From Chengkuizengella marina (lineage in GTDB: Bacteria; Bacillota; Bacilli; Paenibacillales; KCTC-33759), in assembly GCF_009910845.1 (NCBI RefSeq), contig NZ_SIJB01000032.1:110400-174399 (forward strand): 64,000 nucleotides of DNA. Direction: 5' to 3'. The translations under genes and the position numbers were made by a program. Below the pieces are notes generated by a model. That model saw only the letters and a list, made by a program, of their open reading frames with translations, was not told the DNA's origin and searched no databases. This document shows, in pieces, positions 28,041-37,529 of this stretch (positions are counted from its first letter, which is position 1; the number at the start of each line of letters is the position of its first letter).

Positions 28041-29486
28041 CTATAAGAGAGGAGAAACTAATCTGGCTATTGATTCTTTAAATCTTATCCATAATGGAAA
28101 TTTAGCATACTCGTCAAGTGTAAGTTCTCGAGATACTTTTATATCCTTTTGAAATGTTTCTGTCAGTCTTTGAGCAAATCCCTCATCATATAGAAAAGCA
28201 TTTACCTCAAAATCTAATTTGAAACTTCTTACATCTATATTCGCTGTTCCAACGGATGATATTTTTTCATCGATAATAAGAGTTTTAGCATGTATAAAAC
28301 CATCATCGTATATATAGACCGTTGCACCAGCTTTTAGTAATTCACCAATATAGGAAAGAGTCGCCCAATACACACAAATGTGATCTGGTTTATTAGGAAT
28401 CATAATTTTAACCTTAACACCAGAAAAACATGCAATGCGAAGCGAATCCAATAAACTAGTGTCTGGAATAAAATAAGGTGTTTGAATGAACACGGATTTT
28501 TTTGCTAATTGAATCATTTTAATAAATCCATTTTTAATATGTTCCCATTCAGAATCAGGACCACTTGAAACGATTTGAATTCCGATATTCCCTTGAAAAG
28601 TGGGCTCTGGAAAGTATTCTGGACTATAGGTAATATTCTGTGAGTGGGATGCTTGATTCCAATCAAGAATAAAACGAGTTTGTTTCGAATGCACGGCTGT
28701 ACCCTGTATCCTTAAATGTGTATCTCGCCAATATCCAAACTTTTGATTTTTCCCAAGATATTCGTTGCCAATGTTAAAGCCACCAACATAACCTATTTTT
28801 CCGTCAATAATAACTAACTTACGATGATTTCGATAATTTAGCCGCAGATTGATGAGACGAAATTTAGAAGGAAAAAAAGCTTCCACTATACCACCAGAAT
28901 CTCGAAGTTTTTTGAAAAATCGTTTGGTTAATCTTCTTGAGCCTAAATCGTCATATAAAACCCGTACTTTAACCCCTTCTTTTGCTTTTTTTGCTAAAAC
29001 TTCAATGAGTTTTTTACCGAGCTGATCGTTCTTAATGATATAGTACTGTAGATGAATATGGTCTTTTGCCCCTTGGAGATCTTTAAATAACATGTCGAAC
29101 TTTTCTTGACCATCCGTAAACAATTCAACCGAATTATCTTCAGTTAAAACAACTCCATGAATTAAATGCATGTATACTAAATCTTCACTATCTTTAGTAG
29201 CTTGATTATGAAATTGGAATTGATGATTTCGAATTTGCATTAATTGAGTCCCTAACATTTTTTCACTTTTAATCTTTTTACGGTCCTCCCATTGAAAGAG
29301 GTGGTAACGCCTAAGGTTTTGTCCGAAAAGAAGATACAATATAAATCCGAGTAAAGGAATAAATAATAACACCAGTAACCAAGCCCATGAAGAACCTACA
29401 TCTCGTCTTTCCCGAAATATAACAATAAGTATAAAAAACATATTTAATACAATAACTAGTTGAAACAATAAAGTAATAATATACAT
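28041..29486 (-). CDS. cls: Cardiolipin synthase
   Basis: A 481-residue membrane enzyme that joins two phosphatidylglycerols into cardiolipin. Two N-terminal membrane segments (residues about 3-22 and 32-55) are followed by two phospholipase-D motifs: HRKLVIIDGKIGYVGGFN near residue 219 and HAKTLIIDEKISSVGTAN near 400, each with the HxKxxxxD pattern. GAGGA lies 7 nt before ATG 29486. Monocistronic. Confidence 0.95.
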   Translation of the reverse strand: MYIITLLFQLVIVLNMFFILIVIFRERRDVGSSWAWLLVLLFIPLLGFILYLLFGQNLRRYHLFQWEDRKKIKSEKMLGTQLMQIRNHQFQFHNQATKDSEDLVYMHLIHGVVLTEDNSVELFTDGQEKFDMLFKDLQGAKDHIHLQYYIIKNDQLGKKLIEVLAKKAKEGVKVRVLYDDLGSRRLTKRFFKKLRDSGGIVEAFFPSKFRLINLRLNYRNHRKLVIIDGKIGYVGGFNIGNEYLGKNQKFGYWRDTHLRIQGTAVHSKQTRFILDWNQASHSQNITYSPEYFPEPTFQGNIGIQIVSSGPDSEWEHIKNGFIKMIQLAKKSVFIQTPYFIPDTSLLDSLRIACFSGVKVKIMIPNKPDHICVYWATLSYIGELLKAGATVYIYDDGFIHAKTLIIDEKISSVGTANIDVRSFKLDFEVNAFLYDEGFAQRLTETFQKDIKVSRELTLDEYAKFPLWIRFKESIARLVSPLL

Positions 29487-29789
29487 AATGAAATCCTCAC
29501 AAAAAATGTTATGTTTTTGTCTTGATCCTAAAATTCCCTTTATGGTTAATGTTGATTTATAGATAATGTTTAAATGGTAAGTTTTTATCTATTATCGCCA
29601 CTTATATGAATATCATCCAGAAAATTGTATTTAAAATATTCTGCTATCTCCTCACAATATCGTTGAGCTATAACTATGATTTTATAATTTTTTTATATAT
29701 TGGTAATAATATCTAGAATTTTTGAAAAACATAAACTCTATATTCAATATGCTTTTTAAAAAAACCAAATAGTTGAGAGGTAAGCTGAA
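29487..29789. other. Intergenic gap between cls and the activase gene
   Basis: About 300 AT-rich bases between divergent genes, which must hold both promoters. I see no clear -35/-10 pair, terminator, Rex box or FNR box. The end carries GAGAGG (29775-29780), the ribosome binding site of the next gene. Confidence 0.5.
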
Positions 29790-32700
29790 TTGGAAAATAT
29801 AATGATTGGGATTGATGTTGGATCTACCACTGTAAAAGCAACGGTAGTAAATCCAAATACAAAAGAAATTCTATGGTCTGATTATCAACGCCACAATACG
29901 AAACAAGCTGAGAATGTTTTAGATTTCTTGGTTCGTATTGGAAATGAATTTTCACAAGTAGAAAAAGAAAAAATTCGAGTGTTTATTACCGGATCTGGTG
30001 GTGGTCCGATTGCCAAGCATATCGGTGCCAAGTTTGTTCAAGAAGTAAATGCGGTTACCATGTCCGTTGAAGAATTGCATCCTGATGTAGGGAGTGTAGT
30101 TGAACTAGGAGGACAAGATGCAAAGATCATTATTTTTAAAGAAAATGAAGAGACAGGTGACAAACAGGCCATTACTTCCATGAATGATAAATGTGCCTCT
30201 GGTACGGGTGCTACGATTGATAAGTGTGTCATTAAAGTAGGCATGCCGGAATCAGAGGTTGCTAAGCTTGATTTTGATGACAGCAAATTACATCATGTTG
30301 CAGCGAAATGTGGGGTTTTTGCAGAAACGGATATCGTAAACCTCGTGAAAAGCAGCATTCCTTCATCAGAAATCATGTGTTCTTTGGCAGATGCAATCGT
30401 GATGCAGAATCTTTCAGTACTGACCCGTGGAAATACATTACGTCATAAAGTCCTTTTGTTAGGAGGGCCAAACACCTATTTGCCTTTTCTTCAGCAATGT
30501 TGGCGAAAGCGAATTCCTGAATCGTGGGAACAAAGAGGATACAATTATCCGAAAGATATACCCATTGATGAACTGATTTTTGTTCCGGAAAATGCTCAGT
30601 ATTATGCTGCATACGGTTCCGTCATTTATGGGCTTCATGAATCGAGTGAAGTTGGACGTTATAAGGGCTTAGAAGAGCTAAAGAAATTTATTACTCATGG
30701 ACGTAAGGCAAAACTGGGTGAAAAAGCCGGTGCCCCATTAGTAAAAAGCGCAGAGGAGTTGGAAGAATTTCGTCGTCAGTATAGTATTCCTAAATTTAAT
30801 CCTGCATCTTTTGAATATGGGGATACAATTAAGGCTGTCATTGGGCTAGATGGGGGTTCTACTTCATCAAAGGCAGTAGTAGTCGATGAAAATGGAAAGA
30901 TTCTTCTTAAGGAATATCAACTTTCTAAAGGGAATCCAATTCAAGATACAAAGGAGCTTCTCGGTCGTATTCATGAAAAAGTTCATGCATCGGGTGCCAG
31001 TTTGGAAATTATCGGTTTTGGTGCTACTGGGTATGCTGCTGATGTCTTGGAAAAAACATTAAAAGCGGATGTCAATATTGTAGAAACGGTTGCTCATATG
31101 ATGAGTGCAGTTCATTTTTTTGGGGACATTGATGTGATTTGTGATATAGGGGGACAAGACATCAAAGTCCTTTTTCTAAAAAACGGAGATATTCGTAACT
31201 TCCGTTTGTCAAACCAGTGTTCAGCTGGGAACGGAATGTTGTTACAGGCCATGGCTGATCAGTTTGGGATTCCTGTTCAGGAGTATGCTGAAACCGCATT
31301 TAAAGCTGACCTGAGCCCGAAATTTTCCTATGGTTGTGCAGTATTTCTTGACTCTGACCGGGTGAATTTTCAGAAAGAAGGCTATGCAAAGGAAGAGCTG
31401 TTGGCTGGGCTTGCTTTAGTACTCCCGAAAAACGTCTGGCAGTATGTAGTTCAAATTCCGCGTATGGCGGAACTTGGTCGTAAGTTTGTGTTACAGGGAG
31501 GGACACAACATAATCTGGCAGCCTTAAAAGCACAAGTGGATTATATTAAAGAGCGGGTTCCAGATGCTGAGGTATATGTTCACCCTCATACAGGTGAAGC
31601 TGGAGCCATTGGAGCTGCCATGGAAACCCTTCGTGTAGTAAAGCGAAGAGGATATTCCACTTTTCTTGGGCTTGATGCAGCAATCGGGTTAAGTTATTCA
31701 TCTCGCAATGATGAATCAACCCGCTGTAATTTTTGCCCAAATAACTGTAGTCGCACGTTTATTGATTCCACAACCCCTGATGGACAGACAGCTCGTTATA
31801 TTTCAGGTTTTAGCTGTGAGAAAGGGACGGTAGAAAACAAGGAAGCGCTGATTAAACTGACTCAAGGGCGCAATCAACAGAAAAAACAATATCCGAATCT
31901 TGTAGATTATGAAGCAAAACAAATGTATAGACATTTCTATGATCCAGCTCCCATGCCCGCGTCAGATCAAGCCGTTGAGGATGTCAAAATCAAACCGGGT
32001 ATCTTAGGTCTTGGAATAAAACAAAGAAAATTTAGTCGTCAGTTCCAACGTTCTTCTATGGAGGCGAGTGAAAGACGCAAACAGTTGCGTATCGGCATCC
32101 CGAAAGTGTTGAATATTTGGTCTACAGCTCCGTTTTGGAGAACTTATTTTGAAACGCTAGGCATTGATCAGAAAAATATTGTATTCAGTAATAATACAAG
32201 TGAGGAAATGTGGCAGGAAGGCGGAAAGTACGGATCCATAGACCCTTGTTACCCGTCAAAAGTAGCACAAGCGCATATTCATAATTTGTTGTTTAAACAT
32301 CATGAGCGCAAAGCTTTGGATGCAATTGTTTTCCCATGTATTACTCATATTCCAACTCATCTACAGAATGTGATGGATTCATCAAGCTGTCCGATTGTCG
32401 CTGGAGCACCAAATGTGATTAAAGCTGCTTTTACGAAAGAAACTGACTTTTTTAAGGAGAGGGGGATCATTTATTTTGATCCAGCGGTGACGTTTACGGA
32501 ACAGAATATGCTGAAAAAACAACTATTTGAGGCGTTTCATGAGTTCTTACAAATCACTGAGGATGAGAGTGATTTTGCTGTAGATGAAGCATGGAAGGCA
32601 ATGACTCTTTTTGATCATGAAATGCAAGAAAAAGGGAAGCTTATCCTGGAGCAAGTGGAGCAGGAAAACCGCATTGCCATTCTTATGATCGGACGTCCTT

Positions 32701-33242
32701 ATCATTCAGACCCAGGACTTAACCACAGTATATTGGATGAATTTCAGGTGTTAGGTTATCCGATTTTATCGATGCGATCCATTCCGAAAGATGAGGCATG
32801 GTTACAAAGATTTTTTAAAGATGATTTAGAAAGCGGGAGAGTGAATCATGCTTTGGAAGTGACCGATGTATGGCCTGAAAATTTCAGCTCAAATAGTGTT
32901 CAGAAGGTTTGGGCTGCTAAGTTCTCAGCTAGACATCCGAATGTAGCGGTATTGGATCTTTCCAACTTTAAATGTGGACATGATGCCCCTACCTATGGAC
33001 TGATCGACTCGGTCATTTCAACGGCTAACACTCCTTATTCCGCCCTTCATGATATCGATGCGAATAAGCCGAGTGGTTCCATTAAGATCAGAGTTAAAAC
33101 TTATGCTCATAGTCTAGGACTTCATGAGGAACGGATTGAAGATTTAGCACAAAAGAAGTTGCAATTACAGCAACTGATTGAACAAAAGCGCTGCGAATTA
33201 CTGCAGCAATCGAGTTCAGAGAAAAAAGCGATATCTGAATAA
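29790..33242 (+). CDS. Large double-module acyl-CoA dehydratase activase-like ATPase (BadF/HgdC family + DUF2229)
   Basis: An 1150-residue protein with two activase modules of the ASKHA ATPase fold followed by a DUF2229-type region. Module 1 (residues 1-260) has GIDVGSTTVKATVV, ELGGQDAKIIIF and NDKCASGTGATIDKC; module 2 (about 345-620) has GLDGGSTSSKAVVV, DIGGQDIKVLFL and NQCSAGNGM. Each module holds a Cys pair exactly 39 residues apart (135/174 and 477/516), the same spacing as the cluster-binding pair of HgdC. A CNFCPNNC motif at 646-653 starts the last part. Such proteins pump electrons into dehydratase-like partners using ATP. TTG 29790 is supported by GAGAGG 9 nt upstream. G+C is higher than its neighbours. 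Confidence 0.88.
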   Translation: MENIMIGIDVGSTTVKATVVNPNTKEILWSDYQRHNTKQAENVLDFLVRIGNEFSQVEKEKIRVFITGSGGGPIAKHIGAKFVQEVNAVTMSVEELHPDVGSVVELGGQDAKIIIFKENEETGDKQAITSMNDKCASGTGATIDKCVIKVGMPESEVAKLDFDDSKLHHVAAKCGVFAETDIVNLVKSSIPSSEIMCSLADAIVMQNLSVLTRGNTLRHKVLLLGGPNTYLPFLQQCWRKRIPESWEQRGYNYPKDIPIDELIFVPENAQYYAAYGSVIYGLHESSEVGRYKGLEELKKFITHGRKAKLGEKAGAPLVKSAEELEEFRRQYSIPKFNPASFEYGDTIKAVIGLDGGSTSSKAVVVDENGKILLKEYQLSKGNPIQDTKELLGRIHEKVHASGASLEIIGFGATGYAADVLEKTLKADVNIVETVAHMMSAVHFFGDIDVICDIGGQDIKVLFLKNGDIRNFRLSNQCSAGNGMLLQAMADQFGIPVQEYAETAFKADLSPKFSYGCAVFLDSDRVNFQKEGYAKEELLAGLALVLPKNVWQYVVQIPRMAELGRKFVLQGGTQHNLAALKAQVDYIKERVPDAEVYVHPHTGEAGAIGAAMETLRVVKRRGYSTFLGLDAAIGLSYSSRNDESTRCNFCPNNCSRTFIDSTTPDGQTARYISGFSCEKGTVENKEALIKLTQGRNQQKKQYPNLVDYEAKQMYRHFYDPAPMPASDQAVEDVKIKPGILGLGIKQRKFSRQFQRSSMEASERRKQLRIGIPKVLNIWSTAPFWRTYFETLGIDQKNIVFSNNTSEEMWQEGGKYGSIDPCYPSKVAQAHIHNLLFKHHERKALDAIVFPCITHIPTHLQNVMDSSSCPIVAGAPNVIKAAFTKETDFFKERGIIYFDPAVTFTEQNMLKKQLFEAFHEFLQITEDESDFAVDEAWKAMTLFDHEMQEKGKLILEQVEQENRIAILMIGRPYHSDPGLNHSILDEFQVLGYPILSMRSIPKDEAWLQRFFKDDLESGRVNHALEVTDVWPENFSSNSVQKVWAAKFSARHPNVAVLDLSNFKCGHDAPTYGLIDSVISTANTPYSALHDIDANKPSGSIKIRVKTYAHSLGLHEERIEDLAQKKLQLQQLIEQKRCELLQQSSSEKKAISE

Positions 33243-33258
33243 ACAAGAAGGAGTTGAT

Positions 33259-34911
33259 TTGAAAGTGCGTAAGTCAAAAAAACGAGAAGTTGTCAAGGAG
33301 AGTTATCAGCCAGATTATTATTTTCAAAAAGAATTAAACCGGTATCAGACTGAACAAGAAGAAAAATTGGGTTTGAATCAATCAAAAGCACAATGGTTTG
33401 ATCCAGTTCCCCGCCAATTTTTTGCAAAAGATAAAGATTCAACAACGATTCTATTCGGTGGTCTTACCATGGCGCATGACTACTTAATGGAGGGAGCGCT
33501 TAAAGGATTAGGATATCATGTTAAACACATGGATTGTCCAGATTCAGAATCTCTGCGTTTTGGCAAGGAATATGGAAATCGTGGGCAATGTAATCCAACA
33601 TATTTTACTGTTGGGAATCTGATCAAATATCTTACTCATCTTCGAGATGTTGAAGGAAAATCGAAGGAACAAATTGTAAGTCAGTATCTATTCATTACAA
33701 GCGGTTCCTGTGGACCTTGCCGTTTTGGTACCTATGTAACAGAATATCGAAAGGCGCTCAGGGATGCAGGGTTTGATGGATTTCGAGTCTTGCTCTTTCA
33801 GCAGCAGAGTGGCTTAAAACAAGCAACAGGTGAAGAGTCTGCTCTCAAACTAGATAGTTCATTTTTCCTTACCTTTTTAAAGGCTGTATTGATTGGAGAT
33901 ATTTTGAATGCATTAGGGTATCGTATCCGTCCATATGAAGTAGAGGAGGGTTCGACCAATGCTGCACTTGAACGCTGCAAACAACATTTATTTAAAGCTT
34001 TCAGTGAACGTAAACAACTTATGCCTGCTTTATACCGATGTCGTAAAGAACTTCAAGCAGTGAAAGTTGACCGAACTCGAGTAAAACCAAAAGTAAGTAT
34101 TATTGGAGAGTTTTGGGCGATGACAACCGAAGGAGAAGGCAACTATCAACTGCAAAAATTTCTTGAAAGTGAGGGTGCTGAAGTAGAAGTGCAGTCTGTC
34201 ACGGCATGGATCTTGTTTCTGATTTGGGAAGGACAGTATGATACTCGAAAGCGGATGAATTTACGTGAAGCGGATTCCGGAAGTAAAGGCTTAAAAGGTA
34301 AGAATCCTTTAAAACGTTTATTCATCTTAGGGTTGGCAGATCGTGTCGTACGTGGAATGTTCTACACCTATGCTAGAGTGATTGGGCTTCGTGGGTATCA
34401 CTTACCTCATATGGATGAAATCGCTAAAGTGGCTGACACACATTATAACAATCACTTAAGGGGTGGGGAAGGACATATGGAAGTAGGCAAACTCATTCTT
34501 AATGTGAAAAAAAGGAAAGTAAATATGACGGTTTCTGTTAAGCCATTTGGTTGCATGCCTTCTTCTGGTGTTTCTGATGGAGTTCAATCACTCATTACGG
34601 AGATTTATCCTGAAGCGATTTTTCTTCCCATTGAAACGACGGGAGATGGGGCCATTAATGTATATAGCAGAATCCAAATGATGTTATTTAAGGCCAAACA
34701 AGCTGCCCAAAAAGAATTTGAAGAAGCTTTAGCCAAGAAGGGTTACTCCGTAGAGCATCTTCAGAAAAGTATTTTCAGTCGCTCGCTCATATCAAAACCT
34801 TTGAGAGCAAGTAAACATTCTGTTGCATGTACATCAGCAAATATCGTTTATCATTTACGGGGAATTTCAAATCGATTTCCTTTTCGCCGCAATAAAATTA
34901 AAGAAGCATAA
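33259..34911 (+). CDS. HgdB-like 2-hydroxyacyl-CoA dehydratase-family protein, partner of the activase
   Basis: A protein of about 550 residues related to the dehydratase D component and to DUF2229 proteins. Cysteine-bearing motifs fit an iron-sulfur protein: MDCPDSESLRFGKEYGNRGQ with a further Cys in QCNPTYF, FITSGSCGPCRFGTYVTEYR, and KPFGCMPSSGVSDGV. No CoA-transferase or substrate-specific dehydratase genes are present, so the substrate is open. AAGGAG (33248-33253) fits TTG 33259 or GTG 33265. It starts 17 nt after the activase stop, so both form an operon. A terminator follows. Base composition is high in G+C like its partner. Confidence 0.82.
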   Translation: MKVRKSKKREVVKESYQPDYYFQKELNRYQTEQEEKLGLNQSKAQWFDPVPRQFFAKDKDSTTILFGGLTMAHDYLMEGALKGLGYHVKHMDCPDSESLRFGKEYGNRGQCNPTYFTVGNLIKYLTHLRDVEGKSKEQIVSQYLFITSGSCGPCRFGTYVTEYRKALRDAGFDGFRVLLFQQQSGLKQATGEESALKLDSSFFLTFLKAVLIGDILNALGYRIRPYEVEEGSTNAALERCKQHLFKAFSERKQLMPALYRCRKELQAVKVDRTRVKPKVSIIGEFWAMTTEGEGNYQLQKFLESEGAEVEVQSVTAWILFLIWEGQYDTRKRMNLREADSGSKGLKGKNPLKRLFILGLADRVVRGMFYTYARVIGLRGYHLPHMDEIAKVADTHYNNHLRGGEGHMEVGKLILNVKKRKVNMTVSVKPFGCMPSSGVSDGVQSLITEIYPEAIFLPIETTGDGAINVYSRIQMMLFKAKQAAQKEFEEALAKKGYSVEHLQKSIFSRSLISKPLRASKHSVACTSANIVYHLRGISNRFPFRRNKIKEA

Positions 34912-34940
34912 ATTTATTGGTCATGATGCTCAAACAATAT

Positions 34941-35000
34941 GCTCCCTTTTAGGTAGTTAGGTATTATAAAAATTCGACTACTTAAAGGGGAGCTGTTTTT
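34941..35000 (+). terminator. Terminator of the activase operon
   Basis: GCTCCCTTTTAGGTAGT (34941-34957) pairs with ACTACTTAAAGGGGAGC (34977-34993) with few mismatches, then TGTTTTTA. The long, nearly symmetric arms resemble a mobile-element end, but no transposase is visible. Confidence 0.8.
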
Positions 35001-35067
35001 ATGTCTGCTAGAAGGTAAACCAGGTTCCCATTTATAGTCCACACAGAGACTTCATACAGCTGGAGAT

Positions 35068-35478
35068 CTAAGGAGTAAAATTTAATTTTTCTAAAAATGA
35101 TTCTGTATCCCCTCTAAATGTAAAAAAGAGAGGTCTATTTTCATTATCAAATATCAATAAATAGGGAGCTTCTCGAGTAGTAAATATAATGATGACTTCA
35201 TCAACTAGCTCATTTATCCATTGGTTTTTTACCAATACACTGGGCTCTAAAGGGACTTTAACTAAATATCCTTCTCTTGGAATTGGATCAATCCTAACAT
35301 ATAACCCTGTTATTCCCTTAAGAAAAGACTCTGCATCCCTTTGTATGTCTGTATTCATCAGCACATTTTTGATGACTTCTTCCTTGCTTATGTCAAATAT
35401 TTCAATCTGGTTATAGGTTTGTGCACTAACATCTTCTAAAAAAATGATTAAAAATGCAATAAGTATTATTTTTTTCAT
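35068..35478 (-). CDS. Small exported protein, unknown
   Basis: A 136-residue protein with an N-terminal signal peptide (KKIILIAFLIIFLEDVSA, likely cut near AQ) and no other membrane segment. The mature part has no family I can name; YVRIDPIPREGYLVKVPLEP and EVIIIFTTREAPYLLIFD suggest a beta-rich fold. GAGGTGG lies 9 nt before ATG 35478. It may be retained in the wall or secreted. Monocistronic on the minus strand. Confidence 0.68.
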   Translation of the reverse strand: MKKIILIAFLIIFLEDVSAQTYNQIEIFDISKEEVIKNVLMNTDIQRDAESFLKGITGLYVRIDPIPREGYLVKVPLEPSVLVKNQWINELVDEVIIIFTTREAPYLLIFDNENRPLFFTFRGDTESFLEKLNFTP

Positions 35479-35647
35479 CACTATAATCCACCTCAATGGT
35501 ATTGTTTCCTAAAATTGAAGTTGGTATTTCAGTCTTTTTACAGATTTAATAAGGGCTTGAACGTTCCTAACATCATGATAATCCACTCCTTATCCATAGT
35601 AAATAGCTTGTTTCTAAATGGGAATCATGTAATGAATGTGCTACCAT

Positions 35648-36574
35648 TCAACAATCAATTTTTATTTTTCTTAAAAGCCCTTCTATATTAATAATCATAC
35701 TTTCAATCCAATATTCAGATCCCTCTATAACTTTTCTACCATAATCAAGAATCCATTTGATACTATGTATGTACCAGCATATCCCACTAAAATCTACAAA
35801 CCAATTTAATTCAGTCAAGGTATAGGGTCTGTTATTTATTTCGTTATAATAAGCTTGAATTATATGTTTAGGGTTGTAATGTCGATACTTCGCCTCTTTA
35901 ATTAACCCATATAAGTCTCCAAGATGATGACTAATATATGCATTGCTCCAGTCAATCACTTTGATGTTTTCATTAGTAACAATTAGATTTTTAGGAAAAT
36001 AATCATTATGAATAAGAGTCATTGGGAATATATAATAATATTTTCTAATTTTTTTGGGAAATAATTTAACTAGTTGACTTATTGTTTCCTTTTGAATCTT
36101 AGTAAAAAATATATGCTTGTTTAAATAAAGTAGTTCTTCAATAAAAATATCCAGAGACACATAGTAACGCTTCATTGTTTCCTTTGGTAAAAGGTTTTTT
36201 TCTATGTTTATAGTAGATTGATGATGTAAGTGTGCTAACTTTTTTGCAGCAAGGATAAAGTTCTTTTCTAGTGGTTTTTGCTCAAGTGTGTCTTTGCCTA
36301 AATCTTGCATAATTATATAAGAACCAAGTTTAGACTTATGATTTTCATAAATGATTGGTTTTTCTATATCAAGAGGTATTAATAGATCATTGTATACGTC
36401 TATTTCTCTAGTCATGTTTCCACCTGACCATTTGGCAATCTTTGTTTCCGTGGATTGAAGTGTAATTCTATAAACTGAGGATAACGACCAATCTCTTAAA
36501 GATTCCCACTTAATTACATGATCTAATACGTCAAACTGTACGTTTTTCCACTTTGTAGGTATTTCACTTTTCAT
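35648..36574 (-). CDS. Aminoglycoside phosphotransferase-like (APH) kinase-fold protein
   Basis: A 308-residue cytoplasmic protein with the APH/choline-kinase fold. The catalytic loop HNDYFPKN (HxDxxxxN) and the metal-binding IDWSN are both present; YIIMQDLGKDTL marks the hinge. Such proteins phosphorylate small molecules or spore-coat partners (CotS family); antibiotic resistance cannot be inferred. AAGGAGAG lies 8 nt before ATG 36574. It is divergent from the sigma-like gene, sharing an approximately 200-nt regulatory gap. Confidence 0.8.
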   Translation of the reverse strand: MKSEIPTKWKNVQFDVLDHVIKWESLRDWSLSSVYRITLQSTETKIAKWSGGNMTREIDVYNDLLIPLDIEKPIIYENHKSKLGSYIIMQDLGKDTLEQKPLEKNFILAAKKLAHLHHQSTINIEKNLLPKETMKRYYVSLDIFIEELLYLNKHIFFTKIQKETISQLVKLFPKKIRKYYYIFPMTLIHNDYFPKNLIVTNENIKVIDWSNAYISHHLGDLYGLIKEAKYRHYNPKHIIQAYYNEINNRPYTLTELNWFVDFSGICWYIHSIKWILDYGRKVIEGSEYWIESMIINIEGLLRKIKIDC

Positions 36575-36634
36575 TATAATAACTCTCCTTTATTTAAATA
36601 TGTTCCGATTATAGGGATTAATTGAATAAAATAA

Positions 36635-36673
36635 TAGACTTATATTTTTCAATTTGTTATAATGAAAATTGAA
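36635..36673 (+). promoter_or_regulatory. Promoter with an inverted repeat centred on the -10 box, before the sigma-like gene
   Basis: TATAAT (36658-36663) has TAGACT (36635-36640) 17 nt upstream. The -10 box lies in the 10-nt spacer between TTCAATTT (36648-36655) and AAATTGAA (36666-36673), an inverted repeat well placed for a repressor. The gap also serves the divergent kinase gene. Confidence 0.55.
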
Positions 36674-36702
36674 TTGTCGATAAAAATAATATACTAACTT
36701 TC

Positions 36703-36734
36703 AAGTAGCCTGAAATCATTCTGGCTACTTTTTT
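36703..36734 (+). terminator. Intrinsic terminator inside the leader of the sigma-like gene
   Basis: AAGTAGCC (36703-36710) pairs with GGCTACTT (36723-36730), followed by TTTT. It lies between the promoter at 36635-36663 and the start codon at 36777, so it may act as an attenuator. Confidence 0.85.
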
Positions 36735-36776
36735 AGTATGTAAAACTTCATTCTTGTTTTTTGAGAGAGGTAAGTT

Positions 36777-37457
36777 ATGATAGAAAACGAAAAAATAACT
36801 TCTTTTTTACCAGATCTAAAAAGATATTGTATATCCATAGCTAGGACACCCTGGGATGGTGAAGACCTTTATCAAAACACCATGTTAAAAATGATAAAAT
36901 ATCAATCATCCATTCAAAATCATCCAAACCCCAAAGCGTATTTATTTAAAATAGCAACAAATCAGTGGAGAGATATGTTAAAGAAAAACAAATATTGGAG
37001 AAATATGAACAGTTTTGATGAAGATACATCCTTACTTGAAATAGCCACAGTAGATTCAAGTATGATAGAATTCATTGAAATTCTAGTTGCTTATCTTCCA
37101 TTTAAACAAGCTTCCACCATCCTTCTTATTGATTATTATGATTTTACTGCCAAAGAAGTGTCTGAGATGCTAGAAACGACAATAGGAGCGGTGAAATCAA
37201 CGCTACATAGAGGAAGAAAATCAATACAAAATTTAAGGAATAATACCTGTAAAAAAGAGAAAACTCATTCTTTAAATGTTCTTATCAACCGGTTGTTGAA
37301 TGCTATTGAGAGAAATGATGTTAAGACGGTCATATCAACTTATCATTTATTAATTACACGAGGAATAAAGGTGAATAAGGATGATGAATGGTTTTACTTT
37401 GAATTCCAAGATCTGGATGGAAATCTAATGAGTATGAAAGAAAAAATAAATAAATAA
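36777..37457 (+). CDS. ECF-type RNA polymerase sigma factor with C-terminal extension
   Basis: A 226-residue protein. Region 2 is seen in LKRYCISIARTPWDGEDLYQ and AYLFKIATNQWRDMLKKNK, and region 4 in FTAKEVSEMLETTIGAVKST followed by LHRGRKSIQ. About 70 more residues follow region 4, which in some ECF groups carries a regulatory domain; this one does not look like the SnoaL type. No anti-sigma gene is adjacent. GAGAGAGG precedes ATG 36777 and a terminator hairpin lies in its leader. The following VOC-family gene is 70 nt downstream. Confidence 0.85.
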   Translation: MIENEKITSFLPDLKRYCISIARTPWDGEDLYQNTMLKMIKYQSSIQNHPNPKAYLFKIATNQWRDMLKKNKYWRNMNSFDEDTSLLEIATVDSSMIEFIEILVAYLPFKQASTILLIDYYDFTAKEVSEMLETTIGAVKSTLHRGRKSIQNLRNNTCKKEKTHSLNVLINRLLNAIERNDVKTVISTYHLLITRGIKVNKDDEWFYFEFQDLDGNLMSMKEKINK

Positions 37458-37529
37458 AATGCGTATCTTTTTGAGCTATATAGACGTTATTATTATGAGT
37501 ACTTAAAAATATTAGAGGAGGCATTTAAA

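Noticed and set aside
34941..35060. Insertion-sequence end after the activase operon
   Set aside because: The long inverted arms look like a mobile-element end, but no transposase or target duplication was found; a terminator explains them.
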